The position numbers and the translations under genes are program-made. A DNA stretch of 39,675 bases from Bacteroidota bacterium (GTDB lineage Bacteria; Bacteroidota; Bacteroidia; AKYH767-A; JABDAW01), in the NCBI GenBank assembly GCA_013288905.1, contig JABDAW010000008.1, positions 1 through 39,675 on the forward strand. The letters run 5' to 3'. Under the pieces are notes generated by a model that saw only the letters and a program-made list of their open reading frames with translations, was not told the origin of the DNA and ran no database searches. Shown piece by piece: positions 7,943 through 15,939 of the stretch; position 1 is the stretch's first letter; every line of letters begins with the position of its first letter.

Positions 7943-8022
7943 GGGTATAAGGTATAGGGATATAGAGGTATAAGGATATTAGGTATAAAAATTACCTATA
8001 TACCTTTATACCCTATACCCTT
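7940..8022. repeat. GGTATA-rich palindrome after the 7241 gene
   Basis: Repeated GGTATA/TATACC words form a long imperfect inverted repeat: TAAGGGTATAAGGTATAGGG at the left end pairs with CCCTATACCCTTA at the right end. It begins at the stop codon of the preceding gene. Similar GGTATAGGGAAATA words occur twice after the sirtuin gene near 24.87 kb. It probably folds in RNA as a 3' stem-loop. Confidence 0.65.
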
Positions 8023-8081
8023 ATTCCTGAAACTTAACTATTCAGCTTTAGAAAATATACTAATAGCTCAAGCCATTAGGA

Positions 8082-8390
8082 CATTATATCAGCAACAAAA
8101 GGCATCATCTTTAGCAAATATGGCATGTACAGAGCATAATGATATGCTTACTCAAGTAATTGTATTGCTTACTAAGGCAAGTAGGTATACTTGCTAAGGC
8201 AAGTAAGACATTTGCTAAGGCAAATAAGACATTTGCTAAGGTAAGTAGGTATACTTGCTAAGGCAAGTAGGGTTACTTGCTAAGGCAAGCAGGTATACTT
8301 GCTAAGGCAAGGAACATATTTGCTAAGGCAAGGAAGACATTTACCACGGTAAGTAAGTAATTATCTACAGTAAGCAGGTCATTACCGAAA
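8082..8390. repeat. Intergenic tandem array A, 21-22-nt units
   Basis: About 11 clear units share the core TTGCTAAGGCAAG, itself a near-dyad (TTGC...GCAA). Unit starts fall at about 8191, 8212, 8233, 8255, 8277, 8299, 8320, 8341 and 8362, giving spacings of 21 or 22 nt. Before 8165 the same register continues in decayed form (CAT words at 8082, 8103 and 8124). The centre is the most uniform and both edges are degraded. There are no spacers, so it is not a CRISPR. Since 22-nt units break the codon phase, it is unlikely to be coding. Confidence 0.85.
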
Positions 8391-8551
8391 GCCGCGATGC
8401 TTTTTTCTTTAATAACAAGTGTTGGTGGGAGTGTGGAAAGTTGCGTGGATAGAGGGGATTGAGGCGGGTAAGGGTGAAATAGAGGAGAAAGAAGGATTGA
8501 AGGGGAAGTGTTTGAAATGTTCCATTTGTTTTGTTTCTAAAGTAATTTATG
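8391..8551. other. Gene-free stretch upstream of the 8642 gene
   Basis: Between array A and the promoter at 8552 there is purine-rich sequence with no convincing open reading frame or hairpin. Confidence 0.5.
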
Positions 8552-8559
8552 TAATTTTG
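8552..8559 (+). promoter_or_regulatory. -7 element of the zinc-finger membrane gene
   Basis: TAATTTTG matches the -7 consensus. A TTTG word at 8530-8533 lies 18 nt upstream, close to the expected -33 spacing. The start codon at 8642 is about 80 nt further on. Confidence 0.65.
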
Positions 8560-8641
8560 GCAACTGAAAATGAAATCCTAAAGTTGGCATAATGTTTGTT
8601 TCTTTCTATGTTCTTAAACAAATTCTAAAAACTAATACAAA

Positions 8642-9865
8642 ATGAATTATTTAAAAATCGTCAGATATGTTATAATAGGGATAGCGATGCTTGCACTAAC
8701 TTTTGCAGTTGCTGCTTTCTTAAATTATCAAGGATTAAAGTATACCTATAATTTATTTTTTGAACGATTCTCCCATAACATTGGAATTAATATCTGGTTA
8801 CTTAAGTCAATGTCTGTAGTTTTTAGTATTATTGCTTTAGGCTTTGGTTTTAGATGGTTTTGGCAAGTCATTTCACCTTCTCCATTAATCAAAAGGGAGA
8901 CAAGAAGGAACTCTCTCATTGGTTTAGGCTCCTTTTTTATTTTATATTTTATGACTATGTATTTTTTCACAAGAGGAAATTTTGATCAAAAGTGTTATGC
9001 AGCAACATTAACTGGTGGATACGAATATTGTGATTGTGGAAATAAAGTTCATCCGATTTATGGAACAGAAGTTAAACCTGTTACTCCTGAAATGATTCCT
9101 GTTATTGAGAATCAAAATAATTTGTCAGTAAGTAATAGAGTTATCCCAACAAGAAACCAACAATTTTTCTTTAATGATAAACCTCTTTTATTCTTCTTTT
9201 CATATCCCAATGGTAAACTTGAGTTCTTTTCTAAACCTGGTAAGCACCCTCAATTTAATCAAGATTTGATACCAGTAAATACTGCTATAGTTCAAACGCT
9301 TTTTAGCTATTGGGATTCTGGGAGAGATTCAATGATTGTTACAGGAAGGGAAAATAAAAATACAAGCATACATTCCAATTCAAATAATAGTTATGGAGCT
9401 AATAATACAGGAAATTCCACAAATAAAACCGATCAATTTGTTTCTCAAAAAACTTGCAATGAATGTAACGGAACAGGGTTTTTAATTTCTAAAAATTCTT
9501 GTAATAGTTGTCAAGGTAAGGGAAAGACAAATTGTACCAATTGTGATGGTAAAGGAAAAGTGCCTTGTCTCGGTTATATTTTTGCTGGTCCTCATAAATT
9601 AAAATGTCCTCAATGCTATCCTGGTGGTTATACTTCACCAAAGGTTCAAGCAGGATGGGATGCTTTTTATGAAAAAATGAAGCATTGTGAAATATGTCAT
9701 GGTGCAGGAGAAATTAATTGCCCCGAATGTCAGGGTACAACATGGAAAAATTGTAGTTATTGCGAAGGCAAAGGACTTACAAATTGTAAAATATGTAGTG
9801 GTAGTGGATTGGTTGATTCGCATAAAACTTGTCCAACTTGCAATGGTAGTGGAAAAATTATATAA
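8642..9865 (+). CDS. Membrane protein with DnaJ-type CxxCxGxG repeats
   Basis: A 407-residue protein. Three N-terminal transmembrane helices are visible at about residues 8-27, 53-74 and 91-110. A soluble region of ~160 residues ends in an Asn/Ser/Thr-rich linker (about 238-262). The last ~140 residues carry many CxxC pairs in CxxCxGxG context (CNECNGTG, CNSCQGKG, CTNCDGKG, CEICHGAG, CPECQGT, CSYCEGKG, CKICSGSG, CPTCNGSG), the zinc-binding pattern of the DnaJ cysteine-rich domain. No J domain is present, so it is not a DnaJ chaperone. A zinc-dependent protein-binding or thiol role at the membrane is possible. The next gene starts 9 nt after its stop. Confidence 0.85.
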   Translation: MNYLKIVRYVIIGIAMLALTFAVAAFLNYQGLKYTYNLFFERFSHNIGINIWLLKSMSVVFSIIALGFGFRWFWQVISPSPLIKRETRRNSLIGLGSFFILYFMTMYFFTRGNFDQKCYAATLTGGYEYCDCGNKVHPIYGTEVKPVTPEMIPVIENQNNLSVSNRVIPTRNQQFFFNDKPLLFFFSYPNGKLEFFSKPGKHPQFNQDLIPVNTAIVQTLFSYWDSGRDSMIVTGRENKNTSIHSNSNNSYGANNTGNSTNKTDQFVSQKTCNECNGTGFLISKNSCNSCQGKGKTNCTNCDGKGKVPCLGYIFAGPHKLKCPQCYPGGYTSPKVQAGWDAFYEKMKHCEICHGAGEINCPECQGTTWKNCSYCEGKGLTNCKICSGSGLVDSHKTCPTCNGSGKII

Positions 9866-9874
9866 ATAAATATC

Positions 9875-10084
9875 ATGTTCATAACTTGGCGTATAATCAT
9901 AGTAGTCTATGTAATAATTTGCTTAGGAATCGCAAGCATATTCTTTAAGATTCCAAAAGACGAAACAATACTTGTAGGGAAGAGAGATTATCTTCTTAAA
10001 AAGTTTTTGGCTAATATTTTATTGTGTTTAGCCATTACTCCTATCTTTTATTTTGTTGTTCAATCATTAAAGAAAAAGAAGTAA
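9875..10084 (+). CDS. Small two-helix membrane protein
   Basis: A 69-residue protein with hydrophobic segments at about residues 6-25 and 45-64, separated by a charged loop (PKDETILVGKRDYLLKK) and ending in KKKK. It starts 9 nt after the zinc-finger membrane protein, so it is probably cotranscribed and may be a partner subunit. No family is recognised. The stop lies immediately before a palindromic repeat. Confidence 0.65.
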   Translation: MFITWRIIIVVYVIICLGIASIFFKIPKDETILVGKRDYLLKKFLANILLCLAITPIFYFVVQSLKKKK

Positions 10085-10085
10085 T

Positions 10086-10314
10086 GACGATGAAACCGGA
10101 CATGTAGGCTTTTTCAGCCTTCCTGTATGGTTTCCCGTTTATTAATCATAATACCTTCTTAAATACAACATTAAAAAAAACTTGCTACCATACAGGAAGG
10201 CTAAAGCCTACCTTCCGGTTTCATTCTTTCATCGTTTTGAGATAGCGACCCCTTGGGAGCTGCATCAAAACGAAGATGAGAATTATTAAGCCGGAAAGGA
10301 TTTGTATCTTTGCA
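10086..10314. repeat. Promoter-bearing palindromic repeat, copy 1
   Basis: A ~229-nt element. Its core is an inverted repeat: GATGAAACCGGA...GCCTTCCTGTATGGT on the left pairs with ACCATACAGGAAGGC...TCCGGTTTCAT on the right, around a ~55-nt AT-rich centre. A second hairpin (CATCGTTTTG...CAAAACGA) follows, and the element ends with AAGCCGGAAAGGATTTGTATCTTTGCA trimmed to a -7 promoter at 10305-10312. A direct second copy lies 857 nt downstream, with the centre nearly identical between copies. It encodes no protein. It could be a MITE- or REP-like element that carries an outward promoter. Confidence 0.8.
10305..10312 (+). promoter_or_regulatory. -7 element inside repeat copy 1
   Basis: TATCTTTG lies 19 nt before the antitoxin ATG at 10332. 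The surrounding ~20 nt are shared with repeat copy 2, which places the same element in front of the Fic gene. Confidence 0.7.
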
Positions 10315-10331
10315 CCTTAATAAATAGAATA

Positions 10332-10553
10332 ATGAATGCCATAAGAAAAATTGTAAAGAGAGAAGGCAATGAATTAAGGATTGTATTGCCTGATGATTTT
10401 AAGTCTGAAGAATTTGAAGTTATCATTCTTCCTTCGGATGAGGAAAATAATTCAAAGGGACATACTGATGAGGAATCCGAATCATTATACAAGCTCTCAT
10501 CTGATGGGCTGGCAAGGGCTTATGACGATGAAGATGATAGCTTCGACAATTAA
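10332..10553 (+). CDS. MazE-like antitoxin candidate
   Basis: A 73-residue acidic protein. The N-terminus (MNAIRKIVKREGNELRIVLP) has the short beta-strand layout expected of an AbrB/MazE-like DNA-binding end, and the C-terminus is strongly acidic (DDEDDSFDN), as expected for a toxin-neutralising tail. The ATG at 10332 sits 19 nt after a -7 element, which is better placed than an upstream TTG. A MazF/PemK-like gene follows 31 nt downstream. The assignment rests mainly on size, charge and neighbour. Confidence 0.65.
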   Translation: MNAIRKIVKREGNELRIVLPDDFKSEEFEVIILPSDEENNSKGHTDEESESLYKLSSDGLARAYDDEDDSFDN

Positions 10554-10584
10554 AAGTTATGGAACCTAATCCCAAATACAATAA

Positions 10585-10925
10585 ATGAAGGAAGGCGATA
10601 TAATTAGAATTCCATTACCACAAAATGATGGAAAAGTAAAACCTCGCCCTGTATTGTTATTAAAGAAACTTCCCCATTTGGAGATTGGTTGGTATGTGGA
10701 ATAACATCCAAAGTAAGACATGAAGTAAAAGATTTTGACATACTGATTTCTAACCAACATACTGATTTCATAAACTCTAATCTGCCTAAACCATTTTTAA
10801 TTCGATTAGGATTCATCGGAAGAGTTCAGGAAGAAATGATAGAAGGAGTAATCGGAAACGTAAGCCCAGAAACCTATAATCAATTGATAGCTAATCTGAC
10901 AAGATTCTTGAAGGATAAATCTTAA
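10585..10925 (+). pseudogene. MazF/PemK-like toxin gene with frameshift
   Basis: Two overlapping frames together give one MazF/PemK-family endoribonuclease of about 113 residues. The first frame from ATG 10585 reads MKEGDIIRIPLPQNDG...KPRPVLLLKKLP, the family's N-terminal strand and the conserved P-R-P-V/A-L motif. It then runs off to a stop after a CCCC run at 10672-10675. The other frame continues with PFGDWLVCGITSK, the family GDW...C.ITS strand, and goes to a normal C-terminus at 10925. One base is missing at the C run relative to a functional gene. It is either an inactivated toxin, a sequencing or assembly error in a homopolymer, or (less likely) programmed frameshifting. Confidence 0.8.
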
Positions 10926-10942
10926 TATCAATCATTAATTCT

Positions 10943-11181
10943 GACGATGAAACCGGACAGTTAGGTTTTAACCTTCCTGTATGGTTGCCCATTTATTAAT
11001 CATAATACCTTCTTAAATACAACATTAAAAAAACTTGCTACCATACAGGAAGGCTAAAGCCTACCAGCCCGGTTTCATTCTTTCACCGTTTTGTGATTGC
11101 ATTCCGCCCTTGCGGTGCAGCAATCCCGTACGTACGGAAATGATGAGCAATATCAAGCCCGAAAGGATTCGTATCTTTGCA
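10943..11181. repeat. Promoter-bearing palindromic repeat, copy 2
   Basis: A second, direct-orientation copy of the element at 10086. It has the same outer GACGATGAAACCGGACA start, the same paired GTATGGT/ACCATAC arms, a near-identical AT-rich centre (TTTATTAATCATAATACC), and the same end at TCGTATCTTTGCAG. The 3' hairpin differs (GTTTTGTGATTGC...GCAGCAATC), so the copies have diverged there. Together the two copies bracket the MazEF-like pair. Confidence 0.8.
11172..11179 (+). promoter_or_regulatory. -7 element inside repeat copy 2
   Basis: TATCTTTG at the right end of the second repeat, 53 nt before the Fic ATG at 11233. It matches the element in copy 1 in both sequence and position. Confidence 0.7.
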
Positions 11182-11232
11182 GCCAACTAAAAAGCTGAAA
11201 AAGGAAATCAATTGAATTAAACAAAACCTAAA

Positions 11233-12687
11233 ATGACCTATGAAGAAAAGAGAAATCATGTTGACTTACTTCAAGAGAAAATAAATTCTTATGGGGAATT
11301 GAGTGAGGATATAAAAAAGAAGATAAACTATAAATTTCGTTTAGATTGGAATTACTATTCTAACAGTATGGAGGGCAATACCCTTACTATGGAGGAAACC
11401 CGAAGTGTAATGGTGGGCAATCTGACTGTAAGCGGCAAACCTATTAAAGATGTTCAGGAAATGATAGGACATGACAGATTGATTTCTGAAATTCTCAAAA
11501 TTGGTAAAGGGGATATTCGTATTTCGGAGGCAAGAATTCGTGACATTCATAAAGGTATTATGAATGAAGAAGATGAAACCAAGAAAAGCAAAATTGGTGT
11601 ATGGAAAACGGAGCCTAATTATATATATAATTATAAAGGGGAGCGATTTGATTTTGTACCGCCCAATGAAGTTCAAGAGCGAATGCATGAATTATTGAAT
11701 AAAACCAATGCTTCAATTGATGCGATTAAGATGGATAAAAAGGGAGCTCCGCATCCTCTTGATGTTGCTTTACAGTTTCATTTGGATTATGTGATTATTC
11801 ATCCCTTCTATGATGGCAATGGCAGAAATGCGAGGATTCTTACCAACCTGATTTTAATTTCCTTTGGCTATCCACCATTTTGGATTAAGACCGATGAACG
11901 AAATATTTATCAACAATACATTGGAGATATTCAAGGCTATGGTGGAAACTCAGAATTGTTTTTTGAGTTTTGTACTGGTTTAATTATGAGGTCACAACAA
12001 TTGGTTTTGGATGCTATTGAGGGGAAGGATATTTCGGGTTCAGAGGATTTTGATAAAGAAATTGAACTACTCAAGAGAATGCAAAACCCACCGAACCTAC
12101 AGAAAGTGAAATTGAAAAAATCAAAACAGGTGATGCAAAATGTTTTAAAAGAAGTGTATTTCCCATTGATGCAAAACCTGAATGGAAATCTTGTAAAGTT
12201 GGATAAACTTTTCAAGGAACATTCGTGGACATATTTTGAAGAACCCAAGCCACCGAAGCATGGCATACGAGTGTTCCCAAGCTCCGGTACGATAAATGAT
12301 TTAATCAAATATCTCTATTCAGTAACTGAAACTCGTGATGATTCTTTTCATCACTTCAAAGCTGCTTATTGGCTGATGGATTATAACGACCAAAATGATT
12401 TCAGTTTGGAAGTGTCTTTGAAAATTTATTTTGATGAATCAAATTACAGAATAAAAGTTTTCATCGGGCAGCCATTTGCAGGAGGAGTGATGGCGCAATT
12501 ATTTGTGAAAATGATAAAATCATTTGCCAAAGATGAGGAAACTCCTTTTGATTCTTACAAAGATTACGACATGCTTGAAGTGGAGTATGATGAAGCAATT
12601 TCAAAAGAAAAAATCATTGATTATTCAAATCAAATCAGCAATGAAGCGCTTACTTATATCAAGCAGAAAGTAAACGGAAAGAAATAG
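11233..12687 (+). CDS. Fic-domain protein AMP-transferase
   Basis: A 484-residue Fic/DOC-family protein, expected to transfer AMP (or another nucleotide monophosphate) to a hydroxyl side chain of a target protein. The full catalytic motif HPFYDGNGRNAR is at residues 190-201, with catalytic His190. The inhibitory-helix motif SxxxEG occurs upstream (S43-N-S-M-E47-G48), so it is a class II Fic enzyme with N-terminal self-inhibition. Fic folds end around residue 260; the remaining ~220 residues are not the usual winged helix and I do not recognise them. It is transcribed from a promoter inside the second palindromic repeat, next to a toxin-antitoxin pair, which suggests accessory or defence-related DNA. 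Confidence 0.92.
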   Translation: MTYEEKRNHVDLLQEKINSYGELSEDIKKKINYKFRLDWNYYSNSMEGNTLTMEETRSVMVGNLTVSGKPIKDVQEMIGHDRLISEILKIGKGDIRISEARIRDIHKGIMNEEDETKKSKIGVWKTEPNYIYNYKGERFDFVPPNEVQERMHELLNKTNASIDAIKMDKKGAPHPLDVALQFHLDYVIIHPFYDGNGRNARILTNLILISFGYPPFWIKTDERNIYQQYIGDIQGYGGNSELFFEFCTGLIMRSQQLVLDAIEGKDISGSEDFDKEIELLKRMQNPPNLQKVKLKKSKQVMQNVLKEVYFPLMQNLNGNLVKLDKLFKEHSWTYFEEPKPPKHGIRVFPSSGTINDLIKYLYSVTETRDDSFHHFKAAYWLMDYNDQNDFSLEVSLKIYFDESNYRIKVFIGQPFAGGVMAQLFVKMIKSFAKDEETPFDSYKDYDMLEVEYDEAISKEKIIDYSNQISNEALTYIKQKVNGKK

Positions 12688-12768
12688 AATGAACATAACA
12701 CTTGAAAAGTAAATCATAAACCTTTCAGAACATGGTGAGTAAACAAACTAAAAGGTAACGATGGCAAT

Positions 12769-12806
12769 CCTTACAGCCAATCGCCCCTTCGCGATTTGCT
12801 GTAAGG
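12769..12806. terminator. Strong hairpin between fic and the GNAT gene
   Basis: CCTTACAGCCAATCGC (12769-12784) pairs with GCGATTTGCTGTAAGG (12791-12806) over 16 positions with one mismatch and a 6-nt CCCTTC loop. It lies between convergent genes and probably limits read-through in both directions. It lacks a clean T-tract, so intrinsic termination is inferred. The rest of 12688-12952 shows no gene. Confidence 0.6.
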
Positions 12807-12952
12807 TTCTACTTCTACGTTGGCTTTAGACATTGAAAAAAGAATTCAAATTTATCTTGTTTATTAAACTATAGAGTTCAAGTATTCATACTTTTCCTAT
12901 CAGACTCGACCCATATCCTGCGACTTTGATTGAGAATTAAACATCAGCAGTC

Positions 12953-13474
12953 TTAATACTTCAAAAATAACTGATGATCTTGATTGCAATGCTTTTCTGT
13001 CAACTTAAACTCATGACTACCTATCATTTCAAATCCCTTTTTCTTATAAAAACGAATCGCTCTAAGGTTCTCTTTCCAAACATAAAGCCACATCCCAGAT
13101 TGATGATTTGCCTTTGATAATTCTATATTATAATTGAATAATTCATCCCCAATTCGCATTCCGTAAAACTCTTTCAGCAAATAGAATCGCTCTAACTTTG
13201 TGACATTTACCGCAGCAATATTTGGATGAGGAACATTAAAAACAATTTTCGAGAAACCTGCAAGAATGTTGTCATGGTAAATAAAGTGATAGTTGTTTTT
13301 TGCATCAGCTAACTCTGCCTTACAAACATCCCAATTATAATTTTCCAAGACATACTTATTAATATCTTCAGGGGCAGCACTTCTTCCGTGTGACTCTATA
13401 AAAGATTGGCTCGCAATGCCGGCAAATTCCTTGTAATCCTGTTCATTAGACTTAACAATAGTATTTTTATTCAT
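12953..13474 (-). CDS. GNAT-family N-acetyltransferase
   Basis: A 173-residue acetyltransferase of the GNAT fold, using acetyl-CoA. The order of elements fits: an N-terminal region, YHFIYHDNILAGFSKIVF (central strands), LERFYLLKEFYGMRIGDELF (the acetyl-CoA pyrophosphate-binding loop in the variant form YGMRIG, for Q/RxxGxG/A), WLYVWKENLRAIRFYKKKGFEMIG (the typical C-terminal N..A..FY...GF motif). Substrate unknown; both small-molecule and protein N-terminal acetylation are possible. It stands alone between fic (convergent) and the TPR gene. Confidence 0.9.
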   Translation of the reverse strand: MNKNTIVKSNEQDYKEFAGIASQSFIESHGRSAAPEDINKYVLENYNWDVCKAELADAKNNYHFIYHDNILAGFSKIVFNVPHPNIAAVNVTKLERFYLLKEFYGMRIGDELFNYNIELSKANHQSGMWLYVWKENLRAIRFYKKKGFEMIGSHEFKLTEKHCNQDHQLFLKY

Positions 13475-13592
13475 GCCGACAAACTTATAATAATTTCTAT
13501 TATCATTTATTGCAGCCGCAAAAGGCGAAACTTATTTTTATTGATTACCCCAATTAAAATGTCAGGAAAAAAACAAATAAGAAATGAAGAAA

Positions 13593-15728
13593 CTACTTGT
13601 CCGATTTCTGCATTAATACCAAAGCATCTATAGCTTCCTTGTTGTCGCGATCAAGAAATAAAACTCTTTTGTAATGGGCTTTTGCAAGATAGTTTTGATT
13701 AAGGGCAAGGTAACATTTGCCTGCTGCAAGATTGTAATCCTTTTCTAATTTGAAATAGAGAATACAAGTTTCAAAACAAACCGCAGCTTCATCAAATCGC
13801 TTTAGTTCAAATAATGCATTGCCTTTATTATAAAGGACTCCATAGTTTTCATCCTTGTCAAGATTAAAAGCACGGTCATAATGTTGAATGGCATTCAGGT
13901 AGTCTTTCTGATCAAAATAAGTATGCCCAAGTTGTTTCTCTGCCTGACTACTTTTAGGATGTGTTTCGATGAATGATTTAAGAACTTTCTCTGCTTCATT
14001 AAATTCCATTTTTTGAGCCAGGAAATATGCTAGCCGTGTAGTCCAAAGATCTTTATCAGGTTCTTCGGCAATCAAGGTTTTACTAATCTTTATACATTCA
14101 TCCCAATCTTTTTTCGCATCATAAATATCAACAAGATTAGAATAAGAATTCAACCTCCACCATTTTATCTCATCGCCTTGTTGTTCGGTGAGTTTCCTAT
14201 ACAATGGAATAGCCTGATCCGGTGATTGCAATTCAAGATAAACATGTGCTTTGACGGAATAATAATTAGGATGAAAAGGAGGTCCAATTTTCTCAACTTG
14301 TTTAAACAATTCCAAAGCCTTTTGAAAGTTCTGATCTTTCAATTCCATGTTAGCATAACGAATAAGCAATACAGGCTCTTCGGGATGCTGTGCCAAAGCC
14401 TTCTTCATAATAATTCGCTTGTTTTTATTATCCCATTCTCTATCATATTTATCAAGGATAATATGCCAGTCCATCGAATCAAAATAGATATTTGTATCGT
14501 TCTTTACATCAGCTTCATAGCGTCTCAAAGTCTCTGCCCGCAAGTCATCCTGTTCATCAACCAATGGCTTGGAGACATCAATGACTTCTGTATCTTCATC
14601 ATGATCATTTTTCGCAAATGAATCTTGCAGGAAATATATAAAAGCAGTATAGACGCCCATGAATAATTTTTGCTCATCAACAAACTTTGACCAAGGATCG
14701 CTTATCTTTTCCCCTTCCTTCATAAGTTGGCTCCAAGCTCCTAAAAAATCCTGATGGTCATCATCAATTGAACTATAATCAAGAGACCGGCAATCCATAT
14801 CAAGAAAATTACTTACCATAGCATCTATCTTTTCAAACAAAGGTTCCTGATATTCTTCTTCATCATTATCCCAAAACGTCTCAAACCATTCTACCTCTTT
14901 AAAAGTTGCAGTACATTCGTTGCAAAATTGAGTAACCTCTCCCTGAAATTTAGTGATATGTTCATTGAAATCATCGGTACGCTTTTGACTTTCTTCGGGA
15001 GTAGGTACGGTAAAACTTATCACCTCACTGACCATTGAACCTTTCATAGTTGGAGGAGGGATGCAAATACTATTTTGGGCTTTATCCAGCTTCTCCTTCA
15101 AGGCAGGAATTTGTTCCCAAAGATGTGGCAACCTATTATGAAGATTATTGATTGCAGGAAGAACCTTTCTTATTCTCTGACCAATTCTAAATGAGGCATC
15201 ATGTAATGCTTTGTATTTCTTAATAAAGTCCTTCTCGAATTTATTAAACGGAATCTCTTCTTCATACTTAATATTAATATCTCTGAAAGGTGTTTCAAAC
15301 GTCAAGAGATCCTGCCTTATATGAAACCTTTCAAGCTGATAAGTAGGGGTTTGCATACTATCAACTTTTTCTATCAAATCAGTCTTACCATCATAAGCAA
15401 TAAAATCAGTAATAATTTTTTTTAATTTCTTATCGAGTTCAGGATTTGGTAAATCCTCTTTTCTTTCATTATTAAGCTCCTCAAATTCAGCACGAAACTT
15501 CGACCACATCTTGCTTTCTTCATGCTTCCAGTCGTACCTTCTGTACATTGGTTCATTCTTAATTTCCGTCTTACCTTCCTTAGCTAAGTAATCTATTTTA
15601 CCATTTGCATCAAGAGGATAAATGGTAAATCCATGCACGTCTGTTGACTTCTGTAAATCATCTGTTTCATTGATGAATCGAGCGAAGTCATCAATTGCTT
15701 TAGGTATTCTTTTCGTAACTTTTATCAT
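13593..15728 (-). CDS. Large TPR-repeat protein
   Basis: A 711-residue cytoplasmic-looking protein without signal peptide. The N-terminal ~400 residues are highly charged, rich in Glu, Asp and Lys, and not recognised. From about residue 440 onward there are successive tetratricopeptide repeats, visible as PEEPVLLIRYANMELKDQNF, HPNYYSVKAHVYLELQSPDQ, SSQAEKQLGHTYFDQKDYLN and NYGVLYNKGNALFELKRFDE. TPRs mediate protein-protein contacts. It has a -7 element upstream and no operon partner. The role is unknown; a scaffold function is the most that can be said. Confidence 0.85.
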   Translation of the reverse strand: MIKVTKRIPKAIDDFARFINETDDLQKSTDVHGFTIYPLDANGKIDYLAKEGKTEIKNEPMYRRYDWKHEESKMWSKFRAEFEELNNERKEDLPNPELDKKLKKIITDFIAYDGKTDLIEKVDSMQTPTYQLERFHIRQDLLTFETPFRDINIKYEEEIPFNKFEKDFIKKYKALHDASFRIGQRIRKVLPAINNLHNRLPHLWEQIPALKEKLDKAQNSICIPPPTMKGSMVSEVISFTVPTPEESQKRTDDFNEHITKFQGEVTQFCNECTATFKEVEWFETFWDNDEEEYQEPLFEKIDAMVSNFLDMDCRSLDYSSIDDDHQDFLGAWSQLMKEGEKISDPWSKFVDEQKLFMGVYTAFIYFLQDSFAKNDHDEDTEVIDVSKPLVDEQDDLRAETLRRYEADVKNDTNIYFDSMDWHIILDKYDREWDNKNKRIIMKKALAQHPEEPVLLIRYANMELKDQNFQKALELFKQVEKIGPPFHPNYYSVKAHVYLELQSPDQAIPLYRKLTEQQGDEIKWWRLNSYSNLVDIYDAKKDWDECIKISKTLIAEEPDKDLWTTRLAYFLAQKMEFNEAEKVLKSFIETHPKSSQAEKQLGHTYFDQKDYLNAIQHYDRAFNLDKDENYGVLYNKGNALFELKRFDEAAVCFETCILYFKLEKDYNLAAGKCYLALNQNYLAKAHYKRVLFLDRDNKEAIDALVLMQKSDK

Positions 15729-15812
15729 TGTATTTTATATTTTTTAATTCATATATAATATTCAGTTCCCATTCATCATCCTACCAATAAGGAATCATTT
15801 TCTTTTACGATG

Positions 15813-15820
15813 CAAAGATA
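15813..15820 (-). promoter_or_regulatory. -7 element of the TPR gene
   Basis: TATCTTTG on the minus strand (CAAAGATA on plus), about 85 nt upstream of the TPR start codon at 15728. Matches the Bacteroidota consensus. Confidence 0.6.
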
Positions 15821-15939
15821 GTTTATTTTGAATATTAAAGCATCTCTAATATAGGCTTACGTTTAGAACCAAATGTCTAAACGTTACTGAAATCTAAATC
15901 TTACTTCAGAATGGAATTTGAAAGATGATAATTTTATAT

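Noticed and set aside
8082-8390. CRISPR array
   Set aside because: Units are contiguous at 21-22 nt with no unique spacers and no cas genes nearby. The same holds for the arrays at 20.1 and 39.5 kb.
10086-11181. Insertion sequence with transposase
   Set aside because: The repeats hold no transposase frame; only non-autonomous (MITE/REP-like) status is supportable.
12769-12806. tRNA or structured RNA gene
   Set aside because: A single long hairpin with no cloverleaf or T-loop consensus.
13593-15728. Interpreting the TPR protein as part of the two-component system
   Set aside because: It has its own promoter and lies downstream of a ~210-nt gap; there is no sequence evidence of a functional link.
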